DNA from: Phoronis ovalis
Taxonomy: Eukaryota; Phoronida; Phoronidae
Assembly (NCBI GenBank): GCA_028565635.1
Contig: JAOXYB010023580.1
Location: 1-16,486 of the forward strand
Direction: 5' to 3'
Length of the DNA stretch: 16,486 bases
The notes below the pieces were generated by a model. It saw nothing but the letters and a program-made list of their open reading frames with translations, was not told the origin of the DNA and did not search any database. A program made the position numbers and the translations under genes. Shown here piece by piece: positions 1-9,090 of the stretch. Each line of letters opens with the position of its first letter. The stretch's first letter is position 1.

Positions 1-800
1 ATTTTGGCCTACAAAATTAAGGCCGGATTTAAAAAGAACGTGCCTATTCTAGTATTTACCCAAATGCTACTGTTTTGAAATAAGTTCGCTAATAAATTGG
101 ATATAAGTTTTAATTAATTAATTAAAGATTATGTTTATATAATTATGTTAAAATTAAACATATTAAAATATGCTAGCATACGTTGAATTATGTTAGAGTG
201 TTAAAAGGCAGATTGTGTGTGAATGTTTTGTGGAAAACAAAAAGAGGAACTGCCTTCGATTTGTAATTCTTGCTTCCAAAGTATCGGAATCTTTTTCTCA
301 CGTTACGCTGTACGTTACTTATAATCCGCTTAGTTACTATAAAGAAGCAGTATGAGGAAATACTTTGCATGAAATTTTCGCCTCAGGGATGTTTGTACGA
401 CTGTTACTTTGAAAATAACAGCAGGTGTCCAAATATTTTTATCTTGAATTAAATGCCTCACCGCGCACATATTTTTATAAGTAATTGATGTTTACTAAGA
501 ATTATATAAGTTGTAGATAGATCTGGGGTTTCAGACACCCTTTGTAAAAGTTCTAGGAAAATTAACTTACATTTCGTAGAACTGAAATTTGGGCGAAAGC
601 CACTTTCTTCTAATTAATTGAACTTCGTCCTTGTGAACAGTGATGCTATAATGTAGTACATGAAAATAATTTATTGTTATTTCGTGCGCTTTCTGCTTCA
701 TTATCTAATAACAGGTTTGTGCTATAATGCGCACTTGCAAGTACTTCCTTGTTATTTATTTTGAAATCGTCAACAGCAAACGTCTGATTTAAGCAAACAC
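1..800. other. AT-rich upstream region, no gene seen
   Basis: No ORF here looks like protein, and no splice-consistent exon was found. The stretch is AT-rich and includes a short TTAA run near 111-126. Closer to the collagen-like gene, the string TGCTATAATG appears twice (near 643 and 719), and 733-742 is a perfect 10-bp palindrome (ACTTGCAAGT). These could be promoter-proximal control sites for the gene starting at 923, but that is only a guess from position. Confidence 0.5.
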
Positions 801-807
801 TCAAAGC

Positions 808-845
808 TATATAAAGCCTCGATGTTACAGGCACTATACTCAGTT
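808..845 (+). promoter_or_regulatory. Core promoter (TATA box and initiator) of the collagen-like gene
   Basis: A good TATA box, TATATAAAG, lies at 808-816. TCAGTT at 840-845 resembles an animal initiator, with its A at 842, about 34 bp from the first T of the TATA box, slightly longer than the usual spacing. Transcription starting near 842 would give a leader of about 80 nt before the ATG at 923. A strong TATA box is common in tissue-restricted genes for secreted structural proteins; applying that here is inference. Confidence 0.65.
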
Positions 846-922
846 TTCTACTAGACGTTTTCAGAGACGAAATTATATCATCTTAAGAACAATAAGAACA
901 AAAGAACAGCGCTACAACTCAA

Positions 923-2898
923 ATGGCTAACTTCTTCGCATTCGCTTTATTGTGTTTTCTGCCTTTCACACTAAGGGCAATTCGGTTACCCGATCAAAGT
1001 GAAGTCGACTTGAAAAAAATCATGGAAAATGTAAAGAGCCTTCAAACAACAGTACAAAAACTGCAAGATCAAAACGATATGTTGCAGAAGGAAAATTTTG
1101 TTGTAAAGGTGATTATTTATATTATAAAAAATATTAACTGTTACTTAATGACTTAATTACAATTTCTTAAATAACTGTCAATGGCACTAGAATATGTTTC
1201 CAATGTGGAACGATTCACTTTCAGTGAAAAATAATCATTATAACCATTCATTTCTATCTCCTTTAGCGCAGTATTATTATTTGCCATATTTTTCTTTAGG
1301 CTGAAGTTTATGAACTTCAAAAAATTGTCAATTTCCAAGCGGAAGAAACTAAAGAAGATGTAAAAAATAAAACTCTTGTTCGAACAAAAAGAAATGCTGG
1401 AATCCAAGCCAACGCGACATTCAGTGAGTTAGTTTGTCAATAGCGAAACAATGTATTGTATTCTCACCACATTAGTCAAAATGAGTGTATTTATTTTTTA
1501 CCTGCAGTAATTAAAATAATTGAAAAAATCCTGTATTACAAACGAGCAATTATATCATACGGTACGTTTCCATGCGAAGCTTTTAAAGGTGCAGAATCAC
1601 AGCGTAATATAGCAGTTGCAACGCATGTATGTTATCTTGCTCAACGTAACCTTTTGAATTAACAGGTTCGTTTTCTGTTGGTTTGTGTAGAGAAGGTCCC
1701 GCGGGCAGGGACGGTCGTGATGGTAGAGATGGTCAAAGTGGGCTTCCGGGAAAGGACGGTATTACTGCTGAACAGTTAGAAAATATCTTAGAAAAAATGC
1801 TGCAAGCAAACAAGCAAGGTATATAAATGATTCCTTATTGCATAGATATCGCGATAAAGTATTCTCCCCGAAATCCTATGCCAAAGAGAAAACCAATTAT
1901 TAATCGATACATTTCATATGTTAACAGCAATAAAAAAATGTTAAAGCATCCTAGATAGTGTTTTTATAAAACGTTTTACGACAAAATGTTAAAAGAAATA
2001 ATATTTAAAATATTTAGTCCTTGCACTTTTTACATTTCTAGTAAGATAACAAATTGTGATGTTAATATATACCTTATAATTAATTTTTCTCCAGATATTA
2101 ACCCTCTTAAAAGAGTTTCGAATAGTTCATCAGGTGCTGTTTTCACACGATGGGGTCGTACTGTTTGTCCGCAGCACTCTCAGCTAATTTATGAAGGTAA
2201 ATGATCACATTATATTTCGAAGCACTTCTGTATTTTTGACCATAGAAAAAAACTCTGTATAAGCCGGCTACAGGAAGCAAATGATATCCCGGAGTAGCAG
2301 CTCCAAAATGCAATCTTTTGCTTGATTGTAATTAAGATATATAGTGACTGTCGCAGTCCTAAAAACTATTGAAATTATTTCGATCAATGAAATTGTTCTT
2401 GTTACAGGCGTGATGGCTGGTTCTCATTACAGTCATAGTGGGGGAGGTGCTAATTATTTATGCTTACCACGTGATCCGGAGTGGGGCAGGACTACTGGTG
2501 GATTTGAGTCTTATGGGCACTTGTATGGTGTTGAATATGAAATTTACAGTAATGATCCGTTTTCTCATGACAATACGCGAGGTCACGCTTTGCATGACAG
2601 CGAAGCAGTATGTGCAGTTTGTCTAGCTACTGGTCGCTATAGTCACGTCATGATTCCCGCTCACCAGAATTGTCCTGCTGGCTGGAATAAAGAGTATGGA
2701 GGTTTCGTCATGGCAGAGGCATATACCCATCACAGATCTACTTATGTGTGTGTTGATGAGGCGCCACAGGTCAACAATGGGGGTGTGGGAGACCAAAATG
2801 GTGCGTTATTATACAATATAGAAGGTGTATGCGGAGCACTACCTTGCCCGCCATATGTCAACGGATGGGAGTTAACCTGTGTTGTCTGTACAAAATAA
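923..2898 (+). CDS. Short-chain collagen C4-like secreted protein, five exons
   Basis: The spliced exons are 923-1108, 1300-1423, 1666-1818, 2095-2196 and 2408-2898. All introns are GT-AG and the phases (0, 1, 1, 1) match throughout, giving 351 residues. The order is: signal peptide (about 1-19, ending LPFTLRA); a charged heptad-rich coiled coil (about 25-88); RTKR at 90-93, a furin-type site; seven Gly-X-Y triplets (114-135, including GRD three times) just after Cys111; a short helix; then a C-terminal domain from about 168. That domain has the family marks GAVFTRWGR, CLPRDP, CAVC, YVCVD and LPCPPYVNG and ten cysteines, ending CVVCTK. Sequons are at N85 and N100. This layout is that of proteins annotated as short-chain collagen C4-like in sponges, cnidarians and molluscs. 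They are thought to be secreted and to trimerise through the coiled coil and short triple helix, with the cysteine-rich domain as the globular head. Exon borders follow domain borders. The ligand and tissue are unknown. The start is the first ATG after the TATA box and gives a clean signal peptide. Confidence 0.9.
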
Positions 2899-3100
2899 GT
2901 AGTGTTTTTATGTAGAATACACAGAGGTTGAACAAGCACTGTGATGTGACGTGTCTTTGTCAAATACACCACCTATTGTACGATATATGTCTTTTTATTT
3001 TTGTACGCTTGTTATGTATATCTCAGAGTATTTATGTACTTTTCACATTTAAAACTCTTTTGTATATTTTTAAGACTTATTTTGCAATATATATATATAA

Positions 3101-3134
3101 CCACAGTATCTTTTATACCACAGTATCTTTTATA
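3101..3134 (+). repeat. 17-bp exact tandem duplication in the presumed 3' UTR
   Basis: CCACAGTATCTTTTATA occurs twice head to tail (3101-3117 and 3118-3134), just after a short (AT)n run, in what would be the 3' untranslated region of the collagen-like gene. An exact copy suggests recent replication slippage. Confidence 0.9.
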
Positions 3135-3304
3135 CTCTTTTATTTCTTTAGTTTTTTTCTCCATAAGTGTATGTAGTCTTGTAGAATTTCGAAAACAATT
3201 CTTTTGGTGAAAATTTGTTTCTAAACATACCACAATCATTGATGAAGTCTAACCTTGAAACACAGAATTTCTAACACATGAACCGATCCGAGGGCGGGAT
3301 GAAA

Positions 3305-3310
3305 AATAAA
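3305..3310 (+). promoter_or_regulatory. Likely poly(A) signal of the collagen-like gene
   Basis: This is the first canonical AATAAA after the stop codon at 2898, about 410 nt downstream. It would give a 3' UTR of about 430 nt, and it falls before the repeat elements that start at 3521. No transcript evidence is available, and non-canonical signals nearer the stop cannot be excluded. Confidence 0.5.
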
Positions 3311-3657
3311 CTGATATAGCAATCTAAAATTACTAAATAACATTTTAACAAAGGCAATGGTTGGTATTTTTGCATGACCTCTAAATGAAATGTCAATGTC
3401 CCATTTTGAATTTTCCGTCATATATTAACAAAATCACTATTTTTGCACTTCTCACTTAAAAATAATTCCCTGACCTTTTGATGACATACATATCATGCAT
3501 ACATACTTAAAACTTCCACCCGATTCTGATTCGGTTCCCTATAAATATATAGGGATATAAAATTCAAAAATACCTTTGTGTTTATAGGCGTGAATAATTC
3601 TACTTGGGTTAAAGGTACCTAATCGGTCTAGGGTCGAGAACATGCTTCTCAATATTA

Positions 3658-3690
3658 TATTTAGGTTAGGTTTAAGGCTAGGGTTAGCAT
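3658..3690 (+). repeat. Degenerate telomere-like stretch
   Basis: The stretch holds TTAGGTTAGG followed by CTAGGGTTAG, i.e. units close to TTAGG and TTAGGG, the arthropod and general animal telomere repeats. Only four imperfect units are present, inside the inverted-repeat element, so it is more likely part of that element than a real former chromosome end. Confidence 0.45.
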
Positions 3691-3816
3691 TTTAATGTTT
3701 ATTTTATTTCTTATTTTTTAAATATTTTTTGTTTTATATATATGATCATAAGACAGGTGGGGCTATTAATACAGATACGTTGCAAAGGGGTAGACAATCA
3801 GTGATCAGAAATTCAA

Positions 3817-3890
3817 GCCTTCGTGGCTAATACAGTTGACTTTTCATTGCATTAAGGTATCCAACATAGGTTCGAGCCCCACCGTACTGT
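3817..3890 (+). mobile_element. tRNA-derived SINE-like fragment (A box and B box)
   Basis: TGGCTAATACAGTTGA (3824-3839) is close to the RNA polymerase III A box, and GGTTCGAGCCCC (3869-3880) matches the B box and the T-loop of a tRNA. They lie about 30 bp apart (end to start), as in tRNA genes. The T stem pairs poorly and no closed acceptor stem is visible, so this is not a working tRNA gene. A tRNA-derived SINE head or decayed tRNA pseudogene fits better. The right end of the element was not found. Confidence 0.45.
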
Positions 3891-4540
3891 AGTAATAACA
3901 ATATATAATATGAATTTTTTTCTCATGTAATTAGATGCACTAGCTATGTACTAGGTATAATATAATATGTACTTTGGAAAGAAGAAACGAAAGTACAAAT
4001 AAATGTGTAAAAGTTTATTTGTCCTTGGCAAGTAGCCTTAATCCAGGCTCTGGGTGCTGACATCCACCACTATATGTATAGGTATTTCTGAAACTGTATA
4101 TCCCTACATGTATAGGAAATAACAATCGGAATCGACTGAAACGTAATTACAGAAAGTTTCGTGCAATTTTGACCTTTTGACATCGGGGTCAAAATACAAA
4201 TACTAACCATTACAAGTTACTGCTTGTTTCCTGTATACATTAATTGAAAATATGCCAAAAATATACATTTATAATTTTTTGATATTTTTAAGTAGTCTTA
4301 AAGGTCTTAAACATTTCCAAAATTATCTTTTGGTCTCAAGGTTAACAATAACCCACCCTGGGGATGTAACAGCTAAAGTTCCATGGCCCAAACTGTAAAC
4401 GACTTTCGAAGCATAGCTTGATGAAAATGAGCTTGAAGCAAGAAAACCCATAGGTTTGTCACCCTGAGTGTCAGAGCCTATACAATTCTCAGTTTATATC
4501 GTTTAAAAATTTCATGTTTTATAGTTTCTTACCTCTAAAT

Positions 4541-4900
4541 TCAAATTTTATATGTTATTGTAGCTTCGTGTATAGACTCCAAAACATCTCGGGCAGGCAT
4601 TTGTTCTTCCGCCTAGATACGCTTCCAGAACTAGAAGCAAGTGACAGCCAATGAGAAGTCGTGAGAACCAGATTTTTATGTGGGGGTTATCAGTTACTAA
4701 GAAGCAATGTACGAGGATGTGTACGTGGCAAACAGGGCGTTCTTAGAAGCTAGTTATTTCTTTAGTTGATGTAAATTAGGTCGTGCGTTGTGAATGGCTA
4801 CTTTAGTTGGGGGATGTTTTCAAATTGATTGATTGGCTGGGAACCTGAGCGAGATGTTTCAGAGTCTATAAACGAAGCTATGATAAGACATAAACTTTGA
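4541..4900. mobile_element. MITE-like element with 57-bp terminal inverted repeats
   Basis: The arms 4541-4597 and 4844-4900 are inverted copies with no gaps and 47 of 57 bases matching, including blocks TAGCTTCGT, TATAGACTC and AAACATCTCG. Similarity fades right outside 4540 and 4901, which supports these as the ends. The 246-bp middle has no ORF of note. A 360-bp element with long imperfect inverted repeats and no coding capacity is typical of a non-autonomous DNA transposon. No clear target-site duplication was seen, so the superfamily is left open. It lies about 130 bp beyond the stop codon of the FAM167 gene. Confidence 0.7.
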
Positions 4901-5032
4901 AAGTATATTTTGTTTGTTACATGGCCTCAAATTGATTTGGATAAACATGAAAATAAATGAATTCATAAAATATCAATTACTAGCTAGAGTTTGCTTTTAG
5001 TATTTTCACTCCGTTGTCAAATAAATTCCTGG

Positions 5033-7105
5033 TTAAAATGACTCTTTGCTTCTAGGTTTCACCCTCCACACAAGAGAATTTCTTGGCGTTAGCATCGACA
5101 TAGTTCTTCCTCGGAATTCTGTATAAAATTGTGGGCTGGTCGACAATTTATTATGATTTCTATCATCTAGCGCTGTAAAACTTCCATCCATGCTACTGAC
5201 GTCGGATGCAGAATCAAAAAGAGACGAATTTGATTGGTTACATCTCAGGTTAACAACAGCACTTCGAAGGTCTAGAAGTCTTCGCAATAATGTTTGGTCC
5301 TGGCGTTTCATAATGAGCTGCAATATAAAAAAAACACGTCCGTGTGACAATACCCAAGAGCAGAAACTGTTTCGTATTCACATTGTATGAAAGCCACACT
5401 AGAAATGTTAAAGTCTTAAAACTTAAATACGTTATATTTGTAGCGAACGTTGGCCCGAGCAGTCAGGAGGCTGGATATTGCAACACGTGCCGCAGCAGAG
5501 TTTGGTCCCGGTCGTTGTTGTGATTTGTTATAATATGCTGGTGGTGTAGCAAGAGAGGTGTTAACCAGTCTGTGTACAAACCCAAAGAGAGATTTATTTC
5601 ATACCAAGGCTTATATAATAACGTGCATATCGGACTAGTCCATTATTTACGTACCAAACAGGACCTCATGGGTACAAAGGTATGTTACAGTGCCCCCTCA
5701 AATATGAGGTCTATCCCCGGACCATAAAGAAGTAGTAATAATGCTAATAACAATTTTAAATCTGCAAAATTAATGTAGTCTTAGTAAATTAATACTACTT
5801 TAAAACAAATAACTAAAAACATTTTGAAAATTAATTAAAACATAAAAACAATTGAATAATTAATTTAACAATGTCCATTTTAATTATTCCGTGTTCTTGT
5901 AGAGCGGCATCTCTGTATTTAACAGAGCTTAAAACAAGTAATATATTATAATTAATGAACTCCGACAGGATATGCATGCAATACTTATCATTTACATTGT
6001 ATGGTTTGCTCTAAAAACTAATGCCTAATGAAGGACGGAAAACAAAGCTAAGAAATATAACTTCTAATGATCTAACCAAAATGGGGTTTTCATTTTCAAT
6101 ATTGTTGGAAAAATTACTATATAATGTACAATAAATATGAGTAAATCCCCTCTTGTAACAGCAAAAATTATTAGTTGTTGAAAGAATTCCCCCCGGGCAA
6201 CAAAAAAAAGTGAGTTGTCAGAACACAAAATATGACACATTAGTACATAAAGCAATATACCTAAAAGAGATTAACACATACCGATACAACTGACTACGTC
6301 GTGCTCGTTTGAGTTTGGTAATAAAGCAGATAATTTACAAAAAGCTACCAATATTTCTGTGCCTACATATTTCTATGTAATAATCAATGTTAATAGCCAT
6401 TTTTTCCTAAATTTCCCTAATTTTTCATCCGTCAATATCCAAAAATGTATTTAGAGACCATATAGTTAATAAATACACATAAGCACTATAGTCGGATTAT
6501 GATCTGAATTCGTTGCATGTTTTAAAGTGTAGGTAGAGCGGATGCATGCATAAGAAACTTATGCCACCAGAAGCGCCACCTATATTTTAAACTATTTGTT
6601 ACTATTTCTTAGTTTGTATTATAAACATTTCAGTGTGTTAACAACGTAAACACATTCATTCGGATTGACATGTCGAAAAATATTTTGAAACACTCAAATA
6701 AGTCACGTTACGAGAAAATGTCTTGGTTTTATTATAATACAGAGAGTAATTTAGGAATATTAAATAGTACAAAACATAATGCAAGCCCTCAAATCTTACC
6801 ATTTCCCTCCTCAGCCAATCAATGGCTGTTTGGAGATCTTCCTCCCTCGAAGAGATATCCATGGGAATATTTTGTTTAATGCTTGACTTAGATTTCGCGG
6901 TTTTAGGAACATATCTTAGTGGTAACTCTATAGCATTGTTTAGATTGTCAAAATCTCCAATACTCCTACGTGGCCTTGGTGAATGTGCTGTAAATGTTAG
7001 ACCATTGCGCACGTCTTCGCGACTGCTACGTGGCGATGGCGATGGCGTTAACATTCCGTCAACAGCTAAACGTCGACGCACGTCAGGAGTGAGACAATTT
7101 TCCAT
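5033..7105 (-). CDS. FAM167-family protein, two coding exons
   Basis: The coding exons (minus strand) are 7105-6800 (102 codons, ending at the donor GTAAGA) and 5317-5033 (94 codons and stop, after the acceptor TATTGCAG), joined in phase 0 to give 196 residues. Human FAM167A has 214 and FAM167B about 163. The N-terminal half is basic and Ser/Pro-rich (SPSPRSS, SPRPRRS), probably disordered and phosphorylated. The conserved core, about 91-128, spans the exon junction: LQTAIDWLRREM, then KRQDQTLLRRLLDLRS. It matches the family pattern of an acidic start, AxxWLRxEL, a QDQxLxRQL-type stretch and LRxxxxxL, likely an amphipathic helix or coiled coil. The C-terminal part is Ser-rich and ends near TPRNSLVWR. 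No signal peptide or membrane segment is seen. The molecular function is poorly known; human FAM167A has been linked to non-canonical NF-kB signalling and lies in an autoimmune risk locus. Tail to tail with the collagen-like gene; no canonical AATAAA lies close after the stop. Confidence 0.82.
5318..6799 (-). other. Intron of the FAM167-family gene
   Basis: This 1.48-kb GT-AG intron is AT-rich and holds the LTR fragment described separately. From about 5740 to 6799 I see no exon and no further element, except a small perfect hairpin at 6548-6564 (GCATAAG, loop AAA, CTTATGC). ORFs read from this stretch are made of AT-rich random-looking codons. Confidence 0.7.
5439..5739 (-). mobile_element. 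3' end of an LTR retrotransposon (LTR 5439-5689 plus polypurine tract)
   Basis: Read on the minus strand, 5689-5439 begins TGTAACATACC and ends CGCTACA (TG...CA ends, 251 bp). It carries a TATA-like TATATAAG (5617-5610) and AATAAA (5598-5593). Just before it on the same strand lies TTTGAGGGGGCAC, a good polypurine tract, as expected upstream of a 3' LTR. About 50 bp of internal sequence seem to remain before AT-rich intron DNA takes over; no gag or pol sequence and no second LTR were found. The bases flanking the two LTR ends do not match, which argues against a simple solo LTR. A Ty3-like element is plausible from the ends and the tract but not proved. It lies in the FAM167 intron in the same orientation as the gene. 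Confidence 0.6.
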
Positions 7106-7384
7106 TCTGTTTGTCTATCTTCTAAGAAAGATTTTTAGATAAAATCAAGTAGACAACTTCGTTTATAATCCCAGTAAAAATTGACTGATGATTGTAGTTT
7201 CTGAACCATGCAGAATGTTCATATTACGTTTGCAGTTGTCTTCTTTCCCAGTGTATCCCTTTTTCCTAAAATTTAGACAATTAACACATCATGAAATTAA
7301 ACAGTTTATCTTTGTAATATCAAGAGTATTTTTTTAAGTCGTCAAAACCGTCTAGCATCGCAGTAAGTCATCTAAATAATTAAC

Positions 7385-7477
7385 TTATCCGGAGCAGTTG
7401 TCATACAGGTAGATATTTCCCTGCGCATCCCCGCTCCGTCTCATCTCCTTGAGGCTGTCTTAGAGATATATATATAA
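7385..7477 (-). promoter_or_regulatory. Possible promoter and leader segment of the FAM167-family gene
   Basis: On the minus strand, TATATATATA lies at 7476-7467, followed by a GC-richer patch (about 7440-7400) that stands out in this AT-rich DNA. The patch holds a 19-codon ORF (7444-7385) with protein-like composition, including DAQGNIYLYDN. A weak donor (AA then GTTAAT, near 7382) and an acceptor (TTTCTTAG ending at 7122) could splice it to the leader just before the ATG at 7105. The pieces fit, but each is weak and the TATA box may be a chance AT run. Confidence 0.25.
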
Positions 7478-7479
7478 GT

Positions 7480-9090
7480 AATGTATTTTATTCAGCAGTG
7501 ATTACGCGCATTAACCAGCTATCTGTTGCTATGGTTTATTACATTGCAGAAATAGCAATAATGTATAGACAGCGCTAGCATCCTCGGTAGCTTTTTGAAG
7601 AATGATAATTTTCGGCATTCTTGACAGTGAAATATACTGAACTTATTAAAATTTAAAATTCCTACCAAGCGCCTCTGGGTATAAATTAAGAGAACTCATA
7701 TTGTGATAGTTAATATACACATCAAAATATACAATTACGCTATGAAATAAATCCATTCAAATATGAAAGACAACGCGATGCTTTTTACTTTCTATAACTC
7801 AGACGATAAACTATTTATACAGAGTGTGAAGGTCGAATATACTTTTTGTTACAGATGTCTCGTTCTATTGTCACGCTCTAATGAAGTATGGATGATCCCC
7901 GCAGCGTATATTCCTTCTCTTTCTTCTCAATATATAGACAGTTCATTTTATTAAGAAAAATCTAATAACAGAGAACCAATTTTAGTCAACCTCTACATGC
8001 TAATTATCGCATTTAAGGATTTCATAAAATCACACGACCGGATCATCTCCAGTGTCATACTTACATACCAGGAGAATAAAAATAGTGTTTGTTACTAAAC
8101 ATGATAACAAGATTTTAAGTATCTCTACGTTTTTCTGCGTGTGATTAGCATAAAAGGTGAATCGGGCAAAAGTTAAATATTTTTCAAATTTATCATCATT
8201 TCCTAAATGATGCTGACGATTAATTAATCTCCCTATCTGAATGACTTGTTTACGTGTAAGTACATGTTAACTACAGATAACTCTTGCATAACAGATTGTT
8301 GTATACTGTACGTTATCATTGCTCATTTATATTCACCACTTACAATTTATTTGAAAATGACAGTGCACACAAAATTAATATGTGTATTTAATCTACATAA
8401 ATTTAATATGAAAATACATGGGCACACAAATTTAATTGCCTGTTGGCACCCCCTTAATTCGCACATATTCGGACGATCAGTGATAGGCTTTGTTGCTAAA
8501 TATGACATGCACTTGTTAGATCAATTAATATTACATGAGTGCTGCAATTCAAGATTATAGCACTAATTCTTTTGCATAGTACAAAACCTATTTTTAAAAC
8601 TTTTTTTACGATAAATTGAGAACCTTCAAAATCTATCAATTCGTACATATCATTATTTGTATTCCTAAAATCAGTGTAGCGATTTAAAAAAAATTATACC
8701 TCTGTATACTGATATTAGGATGACAGTATCTTAAAAAAAACACCATAGAAGCTAGTTTAGAAACCTTTTTCTTTTATATACAGTGGTCTCAGTTAATAAT
8801 CAAACACTTCATGTATACGTATATATTCAATAGTGTACTTACTATGAACATAAGTCTCTGAGCCAATATTGGAAAAATACACATTACACTTAACACAATA
8901 AGCATTATTATAATTCTAGTGACTGGTGTAAGTTTAGTTTGTAAGCGAACACTAACTACTAAAGTAGTGCTACTTCGTCAGCTTGAGTAGTACACTTAAC
9001 AGTGACAACAACAAAAATCCACATACCTGTTCTGTGCTAGTCTACTTTTAATATAATACGGTCTAACACCCCCCAATACGAATTTTGAGT
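7480..9090. other. Gene-free AT-rich stretch
   Basis: No exon model or recognised protein was found. The open frame at 8246-8560 (+, 104 codons) has random-looking, AT-driven composition with many Cys, His and Ile and no known motif. It overlaps a diverged 55-bp tandem duplication (about 8345-8382 and 8400-8437, sharing a GCACACAAA block), which helps explain why it stays open. 7763-7954 is likewise not convincing. Confidence 0.55.

Larger units (their letters stand above)
3521..4134. mobile_element. Non-autonomous DNA transposon-like element with long inverted repeats
   Basis: The segment 3521-3620 (starting CGATTCTGATT) pairs with the reverse complement of 4030-4134 (starting CGATTCCGATT). 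Matching blocks lie in the same order on both arms: CCTATA, TAGGGATATA, AAATACCT, an ATAG block and a GGNTTAAGG-like block. The arms have small gaps and many substitutions. The roughly 410-bp middle carries no ORF but holds a telomere-like stretch and a tRNA-like segment. The likely nature is an old MITE or fold-back element, possibly with a SINE inserted. TGACCTTTTGA occurs at 3471-3481 and again at 4170-4180, outside both ends; it could be chance or mark a larger unit. Exact ends are uncertain by tens of bases. Confidence 0.6.

Noticed and set aside
2438-2972. Long open frames overlapping the last collagen-like exon in other frames and on the minus strand
   Set aside because: They are shadows of the cysteine-rich coding exon, which fits the family exactly in its own frame.
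3061-3134. CRISPR-like or other repeat-spacer array
   Set aside because: Only a two-copy direct duplication without spacers, in animal DNA.
3817-3890. Functional tRNA gene
   Set aside because: A and B boxes are present, but the T stem and acceptor stem do not pair well enough; a SINE-like or pseudogene origin is more likely.
4014-4019. Poly(A) signal of the FAM167 gene (minus-strand AATAAA)
   Set aside because: It is about 1 kb past the stop and within another repeat element; too far to assign without transcript data.
3471-4180. TGACCTTTTGA at 3471 and 4170 as a target-site duplication
   Set aside because: It lies tens of bases outside the inverted arms on both sides and is longer than usual for such elements; chance or an older outer unit cannot be told apart.
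6670-7142. Plus-strand frames of 69 and 106 codons
   Set aside because: They are antisense to the first FAM167 exon, have no family match and no splice support.
8246-8560. 104-codon plus-strand frame as a gene
   Set aside because: Composition is AT-driven, it overlaps a diverged tandem duplication, and no motif, promoter or splice context supports it.
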